This document shows positions 34,426-46,519 of a stretch of DNA of 64,000 nt, piece by piece. The notes beneath the pieces were generated by a model that saw nothing but the letters and a program-made list of their open reading frames with translations, ran no database searches and had not been told where the DNA came from. Source of the DNA: Miscanthus floridulus (lineage: Eukaryota > Streptophyta > Magnoliopsida > Poales > Poaceae); assembly GCF_019320115.1 (NCBI RefSeq), contig NC_089597.1:122785485-122849484 (forward strand), given 5' to 3'. The stretch's first letter is position 1, and each line of letters opens with the position of its first letter. The position numbers and the translations under genes are program-made.

Positions 34426-36397
34426 TTATGGTACCCAAACAAGTTTGGGTCCTCTCAAGTTAGGTGCAACATATTTAGGCAAAGACTTAGTATGGGTAGC
34501 GGGATGTTTTGCAATTGCAACCAATGTGGTACCATTGTCATCCTTCCTAAGCAAAGAATCATCATCAATTGAAATAGGCATAGGAGTGTTACCTAGGGGA
34601 CATAAATTAGCCATGTGTCCCCATTCCCGACATGAGTAGCAAACTCTCTTTGATTGAGCATTTTCTTCCTTGCTCATGTGTTGCTTCTCATTGTCTTGCC
34701 TCTCATGAGTTGCTTGAGACTTCTTCTCAAGCTTGGTAGGACACTTCGAGGCAAAGTGTCACATATCTTCATACTTAAAGCACTTGATGTGAGCATACAT
34801 CTTCTTCTCATCTTGTGTCTTGCTCATCATCTTGGTATCTTGAATTTGCATTGGATGCCTTGCCTTTCCACCCCTTCTTGTTTTCTTCTTCATCATCATC
34901 AAATCACCATCATCTTCATGGTTGATCTTGATTTGCTCTTGGGGTGTTTCTTCTTGCTCAACTTGTGGCTTTAGTTGAGGCTCTTCTTGTTGCTTCACCA
35001 CTTACTTGGTTGGGCACATAGAGGTGAGATGACCCCATGTGAGGCACTTGAAGCACTTGACATGCTTTAGCCTCTCTTCTTTTTTTTCAACTTGAGCTTC
35101 TCTTTATTGGGGAAATCATTAGCAAGATGACCCACTTCATGGCATTTTAAGCACATGAAATGAGATAGCCTCTCTTGTTCTTGCTTCTTCATCTTTCTTT
35201 CTCTTTTTCGTTTCCCCTTTGTCATGCTCTTGTTGAATCCAATGCCACTCTTATCACCGAAGTTTCTTTGAGTCTTCATCATGTGCTCAAAGGTGACTTT
35301 TGAGTTGTAGCACCTCTCTAACTTGTTGCTCAATTTCTTCACTTCATTCTTAAGCTCATTGTTCTCCTTCAAAAGGTTAATCTCACAAGACAAGGAAGTA
35401 GAACAAGCATCTATATGTGAAGTGCATGGCATATCTAATAAATTATTGCAAGAGGTGGATACATGCTTCTTCCCTATATCACAAGAGTTTGTCACATGTT
35501 GCAATTGATCACTAGACTCATGTGATGAGCTCTTATTTTTTTAAATTTCTTTGTAAAAACTTTAATAAGAGAAGCATGTTGTTCTAATAATTCTTCATGA
35601 GATGCAAGTAGTGTCTCATGAATCAATTTTAGCTCACCATGTGAAGATTTAAGAACATCAAGTAAGTGCTTATGTTCCTCACATGAGTTCTTTAGAAATG
35701 AGTTTTCATTTTCCAATTTCAATGTTTTAGCTTTCTCATTTTCTAAAGACATGGTCATGCTAGCAAGTCTACTCACAAGCTCATCATATGAATCAACATG
35801 ATCAACCATATTAGCATTAGATACCTTTGTGTCACCTTGTGACACGAAGCAATGTGGTGATGGAGAGCTTGTAGAAGCATCACTCTCATAGCCCGAGCAT
35901 GAACCATCATCAACAAGTGTGCATGGGGTAGCATCATCATCAACCTTGTCAAGTGATCTTGTGGTAGAATGATCATCATCATCATCACTTGACCATGAGG
36001 TGGATCAATCTTCCACAATCACTTAATTGTGGTCATTCTCACCACACTCATGTGCCTCCTCTTTGGGCTCATTATCATCATCGAAGACCGCCCCATATTT
36101 CTTATTGAGATAAATCTAAATCTCATGGACAGACTTCATGTCCGTGATCTCACCAAATATGCTATCCTCCGTAGATTGATCAAACATGTTAGTAGCTTGG
36201 CAATCGAGATGTAGGCATTTCTTTTGCGCTTGGGTTGCATTCTTTCTATCAATTGCATGAGAAAAGCCCACATCTACGATCCACCACATTTGAGGGCAAA
36301 TAAACTTAAAATTGCATGTCATCCAAATTTTCCACCGTGCAAAGTGTGTGCCATCAAAAGTGTATGGACAATCAACATCTAGCCCATAAGTCGCCAT
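34426..36397 (-). pseudogene. Copia gag with an array of zinc knuckles
   Basis: The start is the ATG at 36,397 (MATYGLDVDCPYTFDGTHFA). The N-terminal gag block runs to 36,116. An acidic Ser/Asp linker follows, then a Leu/Glu/Lys-rich probable coiled coil (35,845-35,560 and 35,430-35,310). Then come four CCHC-type knuckles in order: CLKCHEVGHLANDF (last Cys lost) near 35,150, CFKCLTWGHLTSMCP near 35,050, a degraded CFKYEDM with a stop near 34,770, and CYSCREWGHMANLCP near 34,640. It ends RGPKLVWVP at 34,426. Gag packages the element RNA in particles. Stops near 36,116, 35,490, 35,002 and 34,759, with frame changes, make it a pseudogene. Confidence 0.75.
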
Positions 36398-36434
36398 CCT
36401 CTCGGGTTGGTGAAGATCACAAATGAGAGACCTA

Positions 36435-36446
36435 GCTCCAATACCA
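36435..36446 (-). other. Primer-binding site of the Copia element
   Basis: The minus strand reads TGGTATTGGAGC, one-to-two mismatches from the initiator-tRNA-Met site TGGTATCAGAGC, directly adjoining the LTR end. It fixes the element's orientation. Confidence 0.8.
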
Positions 36447-37477
36447 TGTGTAGGGTCGAGATGGCAGACTAGAGGGGGGTGAATAGTCCTTTCTAAAATT
36501 AATCACGTCGGCTAACCGAAATAAATGCGGAATTAAAACTATCGGTCTAGCCAAGACTACACCCCTCTATCTAAGTTCACAAACACCTTACAAAGATCCT
36601 AATTAGGCAACAAAGGTCACACAACCCCTCTAGCTAGAGCTCACCTAACCAATCTAGCTTGCAAGGTCACACAAACCTATACAACTAGTAATTCACACAA
36701 TCGAGGGAGCTCCTACATAATCTAGTAAGCAAAAGCACAAAGCCACCTAAGCTCACTAGCAATGCTCAATAACAAGGCTACACAAGCCAAATTAGAGAGC
36801 ACAAATTACTTAGCTACATAAACTAAGCAATGTGACTAACAAGTAACTCAAACCGAATTAGTCATGCAAGGGAGCTACTTCTATGCCACACAAGCAAGAA
36901 GGTAACCAACAAGCTACACAAGTTAACTAATTACAAGAGCAAATACACAAGCACAATGTAAATGAAAGGAAATACAAGCTTAGTGTATGGGGAATGCAAA
37001 CCAATAGGAAGAACAATGTTGACACCGTGATTTTTCTCCTGAGGTTCACTTGGTTGCCACCAAGCTAGTCCCCGTTGTGTCGATCCGCTCATTTGGTGGT
37101 TCGGCAGGCTAATTGGCATCACCCGCCAAGCCCACACATGTTGGGCCCCTGCAAGAACCCACCCAAAAGTGAGGGTAGCTCAATGACACACTCTACTAGT
37201 GTTGCTCTTCATGGCTCCCACGGGGTGAGCATGGTACCCTCACAATCACTTCTCCGGAGCACCACGCAATCTTCCTTGCGTGCTTCGACGGAGACCACCA
37301 CCAAGCCGTCTAGGAGGTGGCAACCTCCAAGAGTAACAAGCACCACCAGTTTGCAACTCGATCACCTAGTGCCACTCGATGCACTCTCACAATGCAATGC
37401 ACTAGAATCACACTCACTCGCAATCGGGTCGCACTCTTGTAAGCACAAGTGAGTTAGAGGGCATCCAAGCACACCTA
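36447..37477 (-). repeat. 5' LTR of the Copia element, inner part
   Basis: It runs from the LTR end next to the primer site (plus strand TGTGTAGGGTCGAG) to the solo-LTR insertion. The last five bases, ACCTA (37,473-37,477), are the left copy of the insertion's target duplication. No gene. Confidence 0.75.
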
Positions 37478-40400
37478 TGGGACAAAACCGCATAATCTAA
37501 TGCTCTCTCAAGGGTACTTGTCTTCCACTAGACACTGAGTACCCAAGCGAGGACACAAAATTATGCAGTTCTGTCGAGCACACCTCGAGGGAGAACTCGA
37601 AAATTCACATTTTTCCATCAGTATCATAAATGAGAGTATAAAGCTTACAACATCTTTACCCATTTCTTACATTGTTTAATACAATAACAGAATTACACAT
37701 GTGATCAGAGTTTTAGTGAAAAAGAAAGTTATTTAATGATGTGTGAAGCATTAACAAGTAACCATCTACATACAAGATATGCTTGCAGTTTTTACATCTT
37801 TTCTTATAAAACCTTTAGTGAGGGTTATAAACAACACTACGACCATAGCGCGAAAGGAATCCTCTCTGAGCCCACCAGGAGGTTTCCACACACAAAAGTT
37901 GTCTACCATCCGTCTGTCACCTACAATAGGGGAAATAAAACCTTGAGTACTCGATTGTACTCAAGTGAGACTTACCCGATAGAAGAAAGTAAAAGACTCC
38001 AAGGATATGCAAGGCTATTTGGCTTGCTGGTTGATTGCCCTTGCAGGAAGCATTACTAATAGTGCATCCTTATGTTCTAAGTTTTTAGCAGTTGTTTTTA
38101 ATTAATTAGCTAATCATTCTAGGTAAGCACCTATGCTACTTTCAAGCATGTGGATAATCAATCAGAACCATTTTATCACCTTTCAAGTTCTAGTTCTTAC
38201 TACGGTGCTAGACCATAGCCAAGTCAGTACCGTCTCAAAGAAACAACGATTCCTAAATCAATGTATCCTAGCTGGGTACCCCAAAACACACGCCCCTGCT
38301 TGTACCCCAGGCACAAATGGAACCAACTCGTCCCACTCCTATCAAGGGGTCCAAGTCCCCATCCAAACTTAGACTCCAAGCCTCTAACAACTAAGACCCG
38401 GTCTTAGTATGGTGCTCAGACCTCCACTTAATACCCACCCCTAGAAGTCGGTCCGAAAAGAGCCAGAACCGAAGACAAGAGAATGACAAGTCTTCCCTGC
38501 TCCCATAAGCAAGTATGTGCTCAGGATAATAAGTATGTGACCTTACTACCATCCACAGCAATGGATGGTCCTCGATTGACACAGGTGGAACAAGTGCAAT
38601 CCGAAGCCTCGCTCAAATGCCTAACCAAGTCTAGATCCAAAGTACCATTCCGCCCGGTCTCCAATTATCATCCATATATATTTCAGGAGATAGTATATAA
38701 TAATGTTTTTCCTATCTCTCCCGAGTGATAGGTAATCACTCGACTACTATTGGATCCTATAGCATAGCAATCTACATGATCCTGCCATACTAGTAAGACT
38801 CTACATGATCCTGCAAGTGGGTTTCATTCAACTCCTCAAAACTTAATGCACAAACATGAAATAAAGTGCTGAATAATAGAGGTTATGCACCGAGGCTTGC
38901 CTAGGGCAAGACATAACCAAGGATTAGCATTCCACTGTGGCGACATGATCACCAAAGCACCACCTTTGCTGCTACTCTGGTCGACTCCACGATCCATCGT
39001 TTCCTATTATGATGTTCGTAGATGCAACGCAGAAAACATAATTAACCAACGACAACTGCAACTCTAAAAACACGACTACGCCTCATAAGCTAACAGGCTA
39101 GCTCTAATGACTAACGTACTAGGCTACGTATCCATGTCATCAAATAAGACCTCATTTCTAGAAAATGTTTTAGTTCTACAACCCTAAGGTGTTTTGGCAT
39201 TTTATTGATTAAATATATATATATTTGAACTAGGGCTCATTTAGCTACCTTAGTAAACTAATTATTATGGAGCTACAAAAATTACAGTGGGCTTCTAATA
39301 ATGTTAGGAATTTTCTATAAAAATTCTAGAGCCAACACTACTACCAATTCCTCACAATAATTCCTAAAAGTTGATGTTTTAACAATATTAAGTGCTTCCA
39401 ATTAATTAGATTACTCTTGAAATTTCCATGAAACTATGTGAACAAAATACACTAATAGGTAGATCATGATTTTAGGAACTGAATAAAATTTGTTTCACAA
39501 TTTTTGGTTAACTACAACATTTTATATTGAATTTACAAGTTTACCTTAGAAACTAAATTAGAAAATGCTTAAAAAGGAAAAGGGCCGGTGGCAACCATTC
39601 GGCCCAGTAACCCGGCTTGGCCCAATGTGGGGAGCAGGCGTACACAGCAACTGGCCTAGCAATGGCCCCAGGCAAGGGAGCCCCACGCATGGCACTTTTG
39701 CAAAAGAGGGCTCGGGCATTTAGACATTTAAGCAGAACAGCGAAGCACTATTACCAGTAGACTCAAGCTTTGCACAAATCACCCTGAGCTATGTCGTCTT
39801 TGCAACGGGGACGGTCCTCCGTGTTCTTGTGCATGACGGCACGGCGACCGGCAGCCACCCACTAGTCGCACTGAGCAAAAAGGAACCCGTCCAACCAAAC
39901 TAAGGGACCGACAACCACCTATGGTTCGGACGGCGACGACGGGTAGCGGTGGGATACTAGGAGGTGCCCATGACTATGCTGCAGCAACAGACGGTGGTCC
40001 GCGCTGATAGCAGTGCCATTTCGACGAACGAGGGAGACGGAGAGAGGAAAGAAGTGGTGCATGAGCACCAGTGGCATACCACAAGTACCACCGAGGCGTT
40101 GGTGAGGATGGGGAGGCCCTGTGTGACGTTGGCCACGTGCACATGGCAGGAGGTGACATCATTCCACGATGGCATGGTCGTGTTAGCTCATCTTCGGTGG
40201 GACCTCTAGCGGATCTAGGGTGAACATCGATACCAGGGGGTCAAGACAAGTCTCTAGTCGACTTGCATTGAGCGAAAACCAACCGTAGCGACTTACCCCC
40301 CAAACGTGCCATCCATGGTGGCAAGATGACCGATGGCCATAGGAAATACTAAGTTTGTCCATGCTGAGGTGCGGCAAAGCCTTCGATAGGGGTCGCCTGG

Positions 40401-41972
40401 CTAGTTGACTCCCTAGGCCACTTGATGGTGCAAGGAATTAAACTACGAAGCTCTGAGCTAAACAAATCGAGAGGCAGAGTGCGTAGTGCTCCCTGCTGTG
40501 GTCATGTCGTGGAGAGGCACATGAGTGAGCTCGAGTGGATTAAGATGGCGGCTTTGATCGATAGCTATAGTATGAGCACGTGCACATAGGTGATGAGACC
40601 GGGGAGGGCTTGGCACGACGTGCTTGAATTGGAGCGGCCGGACCTGAGCAGGTTCGCACTTGGTGTCGGCTAGCGGGGTAGGACAGGGAGACGTCTCATC
40701 ACCATGGTGATAGGGGTCGTCGACCTAGATGCGGTGGTAGCGCCACATGTCCAGAGGCTCGACGCGGTAGGTAGGACGAAGGGTGGGGCGAGCGCCACTG
40801 TCAGTCAAGGTGGCGATAGCCACAGCTCCGCCATGACCCCACACACGGCTTCGGTGGCTAGACATTGGTGCACGTAGATTGCGGTAGTGGGACCAGACTG
40901 ACCGCTAGCCGGGTCAGGGCCACATAAGGTCTAGGCGCAGCGTGGCATTAGCCTGGTGCACTGCGTGGGCCAGCGGCCGTGGCTTGGTTGCGACGTGACC
41001 CCGATGCCAACCGTGTTTTGCTCGCAGTTGACCGTGGAACACAGTCCAAACGGCTGCCCTAGGGGACTGTGCACGCATTTTAAAGCGTAGCAAAAGTTAC
41101 TAACGATCATAGTTGAGGTTCAACTAACTCCCCTATCATAAAGTCCACATTGCCAACGACGTAGCAATGCCATCGCCATGACCAGAGAGCAACCAGGGAA
41201 GGAGATAGATGGATGCCAATATGAGCTCGTCGCTCTGAACACCAGTTTGTAAACGGATCGCCAACACATGGTTTCAACACATTTTAGCGAAGTTTGGGAA
41301 AATTTTAAGAGGACAACATGACACCTAACACCACTACCACCTAAGCCATGCTCAAGTACTCGCTTAGAGGCAACCAATAGTACAAGAACATGATGTTAGT
41401 GTTTAAACAATTTTGTTAGAATTTGAATGTCAAAACGGCATTGTCTACTATCATTTTCAGACTTAGAAAAGGGCAAGGTCCGATTAGAACTAACAACCAT
41501 TAACGCTTTCGTCACAATTTTTAATATGTCTAAACCTTATTAATTTCAACCAATAAGCATTTCACACAATTGTCCATACTTTATACTAACCCATAAGAGC
41601 AAAACATTTAAGCACCCTTTTAACTATTTTGCTCAATATAATTCACCAAAGTGGCATTTTAAACATAAGTTCAATTTCTTGCCGATTAAACGAAAAGTTC
41701 TAGTTTCAATTTCGGACTCGATGTTTGAGCTCCCAAAAATGCTAGCTAACAATATTCACTTCCCAAAAATTAAAGTTGCACTCTTATCTACACTATTTGC
41801 TCATCATTTTTACATAAACACTATGCACATGTTATATGTTGTTTTTGTTTACAAAAATTGTTTTTCGTTTCATATGTGTTTTAACTCGTTAAAATTTGAA
41901 AACTCGTTCGGCTAGATTTCCCGAGGCCTTAACCTAGGTGCTAAGCAAGTTTGTAACACCAGAGGTGTTACA
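37478..41972 (-). mobile_element. Solo LTR of a Gypsy family related to the host element
   Basis: It starts TGGGACAAAACC and ends GGTGTTACA, flanked by a perfect 5-bp duplication ACCTA (37,473-37,477 and 41,973-41,977). Its left 250 bp align with the reverse complement of the host LTR end (46,519 leftwards; shared blocks such as GTCGAGCACACC, GAGAACTCGAAAATTCAC and ATAAAGCTTACAA). Its right end matches the reverse complement of TGTAACACCCC at 43,500. There is no internal coding region or second LTR, as expected after LTR-LTR recombination. A GC-rich block at 39,590-41,100 has no counterpart in the host LTR. No host gene is seen. Confidence 0.8.
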
Positions 41973-41977
41973 ACCTA

Positions 41978-43348
41978 CACAAGCCACCAAGGCTTAAGGG
42001 TGCTCAGCCAGCCAAATGCCCGAGCTTCACCTCTATTTATAGCCCCCAAGCCAAATAGAGTCGTTGGACCAAAGCTGCACTTTCTGTGAGGGCACCAGAC
42101 ACAGTGGTGGTGGCACCACCCTAGGGGTGGCGGTGCCCCCCAACGGTCACCCCAACGGCTAGTTTGACTAGCGCAGGGGCACTGGACACAGTGGCGGTGG
42201 CACCGCCCTAGGGGGCGGCGACCACCCAGTCAGCCACCCGAAACACCCTCTCTCTAGATTTTGAGGGTGGTGCACCACCATCACCATGGTGGTGACCAGC
42301 CCTGCCTTCCCTTGCTTTCTACCAAAAAGAGACAGGTGGCACCGGATAGCACCTGGCGGTGCACCGCCCTCACCATGGTGGTGTGTACAGCCACTTCTGG
42401 TGACCACCCGGCTCCTGCTGTGCTTGACCAAGTCTAGGTGGGCACCGCCCTAGGGGTGGTGGTGCCACCGAACAAGGCACGGCGGTGCCAGCCCCCAACA
42501 CATTACTCTTGGCCTCGGCCAACAGGTCACCGCCACCAAGGTGGTGGTGCACCAGACAGGTAGGGGCGGTGCCCCCAAGGCAGCAGCTCAAGCCCAGTTT
42601 CACCTCCTTTCTTCACCTTTCGACTTCTCCTTTGCAAATGTGCCAACACCACCATGTGAACAATACCCTATGCATGTGTGTTAGCATTTCACAAACATTT
42701 TTCCAAAGGATTAGCACTCTTTTCTCAATGCCACTCGATCCTAACATGCATGCAAAGTTAGATCGCTCAAGTGGCACTAGATGACTGATATGCAAACAAG
42801 TTTGCTCCTCTAAATAGTATGACCATCTATCCTAAACCCGGTCATCAACTTCTCTACATGCCTATGACCGGTGAAATGAAATGCCCTAGGTTATACCTTT
42901 GCCTTGCGCATTCCATTCCATCTCCTTCAATGTCGATGCAACACATGCACCAACCAAACACCAAATGATATGATCCACTTCATATCATCATGTGATTGTA
43001 TTGGTTCATCGATCTTGACTTCACTTGCTCTTCACCATTGCCTTGGTCCATCGGTACCAAGTCATCACTCAACTTGCCCTTCACACTTGCAATCGGTCCA
43101 TCGAGCCAAGTCTTGTCTTGATTTTCTCCACCTTAGTCACATGACTCAATGTCATGTCTCATATGTAATGAGCTCATTCATCACCACATGTGTAAGCTTT
43201 GCAACAAGTTCCAAGCCATTTCACCTCCATGGCAAGTATTGCTCACACGCATGTACCTATAGACTAATCACCTGTGTATCTCACTCAAACACATATTAGT
43301 CCTCCTAAGGTTGTCACTCAATTACCAAAACCAAATAAGGACCTTTCA
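41978..43348 (-). repeat. 5' LTR of the Copia element, outer part
   Basis: It continues the LTR to its start (minus TGAAAGGTCC, ending at 43,348). A minus-strand TATA box, CTATAAATAG, has its core at 42,034-42,041, so the nested solo LTR sits about 60 bp downstream of it. 42,090-42,580 is rich in GGCACC...CCCTAGGGG...GGTGCC palindromes. The last 291 bp match 24,877-25,167. Confidence 0.8.
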
Positions 43349-43499
43349 CTGGTGCTAAGTTTTGCAAAGTAAGTACTTGGAGGACAAGTGCAAACTTTCG
43401 ATATGGTTTTCAACAATGCCAATCGGGCAGCCCGCTCTTCACCCTCAGGAAGTGTTTCATCCTGAATCTCATGACGAGATTCTTTTAAGGGGGAAGGGT
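43349..43499 (+). pseudogene. Gypsy pol C-terminal tail and polypurine tract of the host element
   Basis: A plus-strand frame (43,362-43,499) reads YLEDKCKL and then ALHPQEVFHPESHDEILLRG, the tail seen after integrase in many grass Gypsy elements. It is followed by the polypurine tract AAGGGGGAAGGG and directly by the LTR. Only this stub of pol survives. Confidence 0.65.
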
Positions 43500-46400
43500 T
43501 GTAACACCCCTAGTGTTACGTACCCATTTAATAATAGTTTAAGGCTTAATAAAACCTGATAAATAGGTTTACCTAGGTTTGATATTGAATTCTTGCATGA
43601 AATAATAAGTACATATTTGTTTGAATCACTTCCATGAATAAAATCAATATGTGTGAAGCCAACTAACTTTGTTTTTGTGCTTAAAAATAATAAGTACATC
43701 TCTAAATGAGTTTGTGAATAGAAGTTGTTCAGGGTTCATGTTGGAAAAAATTGGAGAAAATGCTTTAAAAATGTCAAAAACCCTAATTGGTGTTAATTGC
43801 TTGATATCTTGTTGAAGGCTGAATAAATAAATAATTTATTAATAAACTCTTAAATATGCCCGTGTGAAAAACTTAGTACAAGTTATGAACTTTGTAGGAG
43901 TGCTTGTTGGTGCTCAGTTTGCATGTTTGATAGGTTAATTAGTGCTTCAAAGTTTGCACGCCTTGGCATGTGGCCAGCTGGATAGGGTCACTTTGGGTTG
44001 GGTCGTGACCAACCCCAAGGGGCGCGTGGGTCTTGCACCCCTCGTAGGCCTGCCCCTTGCCATCGGCGTGGCCTCTACCAGCTGAACCGATCCACAACCG
44101 TGTCTCTGTTCTTCCTACTCTACGAAGACGGAGGAGGAAGGAAAGGAATAGAAACAAATACAGGGTCCCCGATGAAAAAGGGCACTGAGAGAAAGTTTTG
44201 GTGGGAGGGGCTAATTCGGATTTTGAGAAAACCTAGGATTCCTGGTGTAAAACTACAAACCTAGGTTGGGCCTTCTCCTAGGTCGGCCTGTTGCGCTGGG
44301 CCTGTTTGCGCTAGCAGGCCAGACTGAGCCCATGGCTATCCATTTCTTTTGTTTAGTTTTTATCTTTTTCTTTTAATGTAGTGATCTTCCAAAATGATAT
44401 AAAATGGCAGAAAAGTCAGACAAATAAGAAACTAGTTTTGTTACACTCCACATGACTAGATCTATGCAGTAGACATTTAATATCATGTGCTTGGTACAAA
44501 GTTTTGTTGTATGTGTAAATCTAGTTTTTATATGTTTATTTATGTGTTAATTAATAGAGCATGTTTTCATAGTCCAAATGCAGTGAAATTTTTATAGTAT
44601 CTGCCCTTGATGTGTGTGAACTTTGGTAAAAATTGCATGCTCATTGGATGCTTATTTTTGGAGTTATTAATTTATCTTATAATAGGCTTGTTTAATGGTT
44701 TTAAAATAGTTAAAAGTATATAAAAATTGAAAATATGTGTCATCTATGTTTTATAATTGTTTTTATGTCCCATGAACCAATAATATGTCGCTAGTGTTAT
44801 ATAAAATATTAAGTTATAGATTTATCTTGGCATTGATACGCTTGTTTGACTTAAGCATTGCATTGCCTTTTTGCATATCATTTAGGAACAATGATGAATC
44901 GATGGATCAACTGAAGGATGTTGGCATCCAGCGAGAAGATGGTGTAATGGTGATCAGTCCTGAAGATGATGGTTGATCATGTCCTGAAGATGGAGCCAAC
45001 TAACTTAGTATTAAGAAGTTACCCAGGCAAGCACCGGTGCATAACCCCTATTTTACAAGCACTTAATTATAATGCTGATGTGCATTAGGTTGCAGGAGTT
45101 GATTGAAACCCACCTGCATAAAATATTCTATCCTATGAGTCCTACTAGTATGACAGGAATAATCATGTAGTATGCCATGCTATAGTATCTACGGTAGAAG
45201 TCGAGTGATGGGCTGTCACTCGCAAGAAATAGGTCATGGTTATATTGTTATTGCTATCACATGGGTTGTATATGGATAATAATTGGAGACCGGGTGGGAT
45301 TGTGGACTTTTGTTTGGATATGATTTGTTATAGCAACAGAGCAAGGCTCTTGTTGCATTAGTCCCGCCAGTGTTGATTTAGGACCGTTCATTGGAGGCCA
45401 TTTGACAAGTTTGAAGGTACCAAACACATAACAAGGGCCTGAGTTACAGTTGATCGTGAAGCTTAGTACTTCCTTATGACTGAGGTGCGCAAAACGTTCA
45501 CCGGAGTGTTTCTCTGGCCATTCTAGCAGTTGTTTTTTGGGAGGGGAATTCCATGGTAAAACTTATGAGGGGGATACTTGTCGCCGGTTGATGGGCGGGC
45601 CTCATAGGGTGGGTTCCCTGGGTTGGTCAGGTCATTTCGGGCCTTGGTCATACGGTTGGAATGGTTGCCTTGTACATGCTCTTTTGAGAGAAGTACGAGC
45701 AGTGTGTTTGGGATTGCCCAGCTGGATGTACATCGATTGCAATCGCCGCCCTCCTCAGATATGGATACCACTTGTCGCACCACTGCTATCATAGTTAATG
45801 CAACTAGAACATGGAGATGGTGATGAGGCTACTGTCGGATTATAAAATACGTCTTGATTGCTTACCACATGCTTGAAAGTAGTACAGGTGCTTACCTAGA
45901 ATGGTTAAGTAATGAACTTGATGTGACTGCTAAAACTTGGAATATAAGGATGCACCATTAGTAATGCTTCTCGGCAAAAATAACTAAACAGCTTGCCAAA
46001 TAACCCTTTGCATATCCTTGAGAGTCGGGAGACTACTCCACCTAGTCGGGTAAGTCTTGTAGAGTACATTATGTACTCAGGGTTTTATCCCCCCTGTTGC
46101 AGGTAATAGGTGGATGTTGGAGCTGACTATTGTGTGTGGATACCTCCTAGTGGGCTCAGCGAGGAAATCCTTCCGTTGCGATCGTAATAGTTTTACTCTC
46201 ATATATTTCTACTTCTGCTTCAATATTCAAAACTATTTACTTCTGCTGCTTTTGTATAAAATGACCTTCCTTTCGCTGCTTTTATAAAATCTATTTGTAA
46301 TAACTCTGATTTTTATGTAAACTAGTAATGTATGAAATGGTTAAGAATATTGTAAGCTTTATTCATTTGTTTATGATCCTGATGAAAACGTGGATTTTCG

Positions 46401-46519
46401 GGTTCTCCCATTGGGTGTACTCGACAGACTACCGGGTTTAACTTGATGTCATGCGTACTTAGTGTCAAATAGCTGACAAGTACACTTGGGATTATGTTAA
46501 ATTGGGTGGTTCTGCCACA
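43500..46519 (+). repeat. 3' LTR of the host Gypsy element
   Basis: A 3,020-bp LTR starting TGTAACACCCCTAGTG and ending TTCTGCCACA. From 43,966 on it is co-linear with the 5' LTR. It begins with an imperfect inverted pair, GTAACACC(CCTA)GTGTTAC. It contains no credible host gene. Confidence 0.8.

Larger units (their letters stand above)
30302..43348 (-). mobile_element. SIRE/Maximus-like Ty1/Copia element with gag but no pol
   Basis: The element reads right to left: 5' LTR (43,348 to 36,447, interrupted by a solo LTR), primer-binding site (36,446-36,435), gag (36,397-34,426), about 3.3 kb of AT-rich non-coding DNA, polypurine tract (about 31,096-31,110) and a chimeric 3' LTR (31,095-30,302). 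No protease, integrase or RT motif was found between 34,425 and 31,096, so it is non-autonomous. The clade call rests on the multi-zinc-knuckle gag ending GPKLVWVP, the TGAAAGG LTR start and the GGGGGAGA/TTGATGACAA motifs of the 3' region. Confidence 0.75.
9256..46519 (+). mobile_element. Host Ty3/Gypsy element (outermost visible layer) carrying the other insertions
   Basis: Plus-strand pieces in correct order are: a 5' LTR (9,256-16,315, itself interrupted), a TGGTATCAGAGC primer-binding site at 16,318-16,329, a leader (16,316-17,312), the pol C-terminal tail and polypurine tract (43,349-43,499) and a 3' LTR (43,500-46,519). Almost all of gag and pol is absent between 17,312 and 43,349, so they were deleted or displaced when other elements inserted. 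The Gypsy assignment rests on the tail motif FHPESHDEILLRG and the LTR layout; clade not resolved. The five bases after the 3' LTR are AAGAG. Confidence 0.65.

Noticed and set aside
39957..40377. Overlapping ORFs in the GC-rich block of the solo LTR
   Set aside because: Open on both strands, no recognisable domain and no start context. Kept only as a possible captured fragment in the findings.
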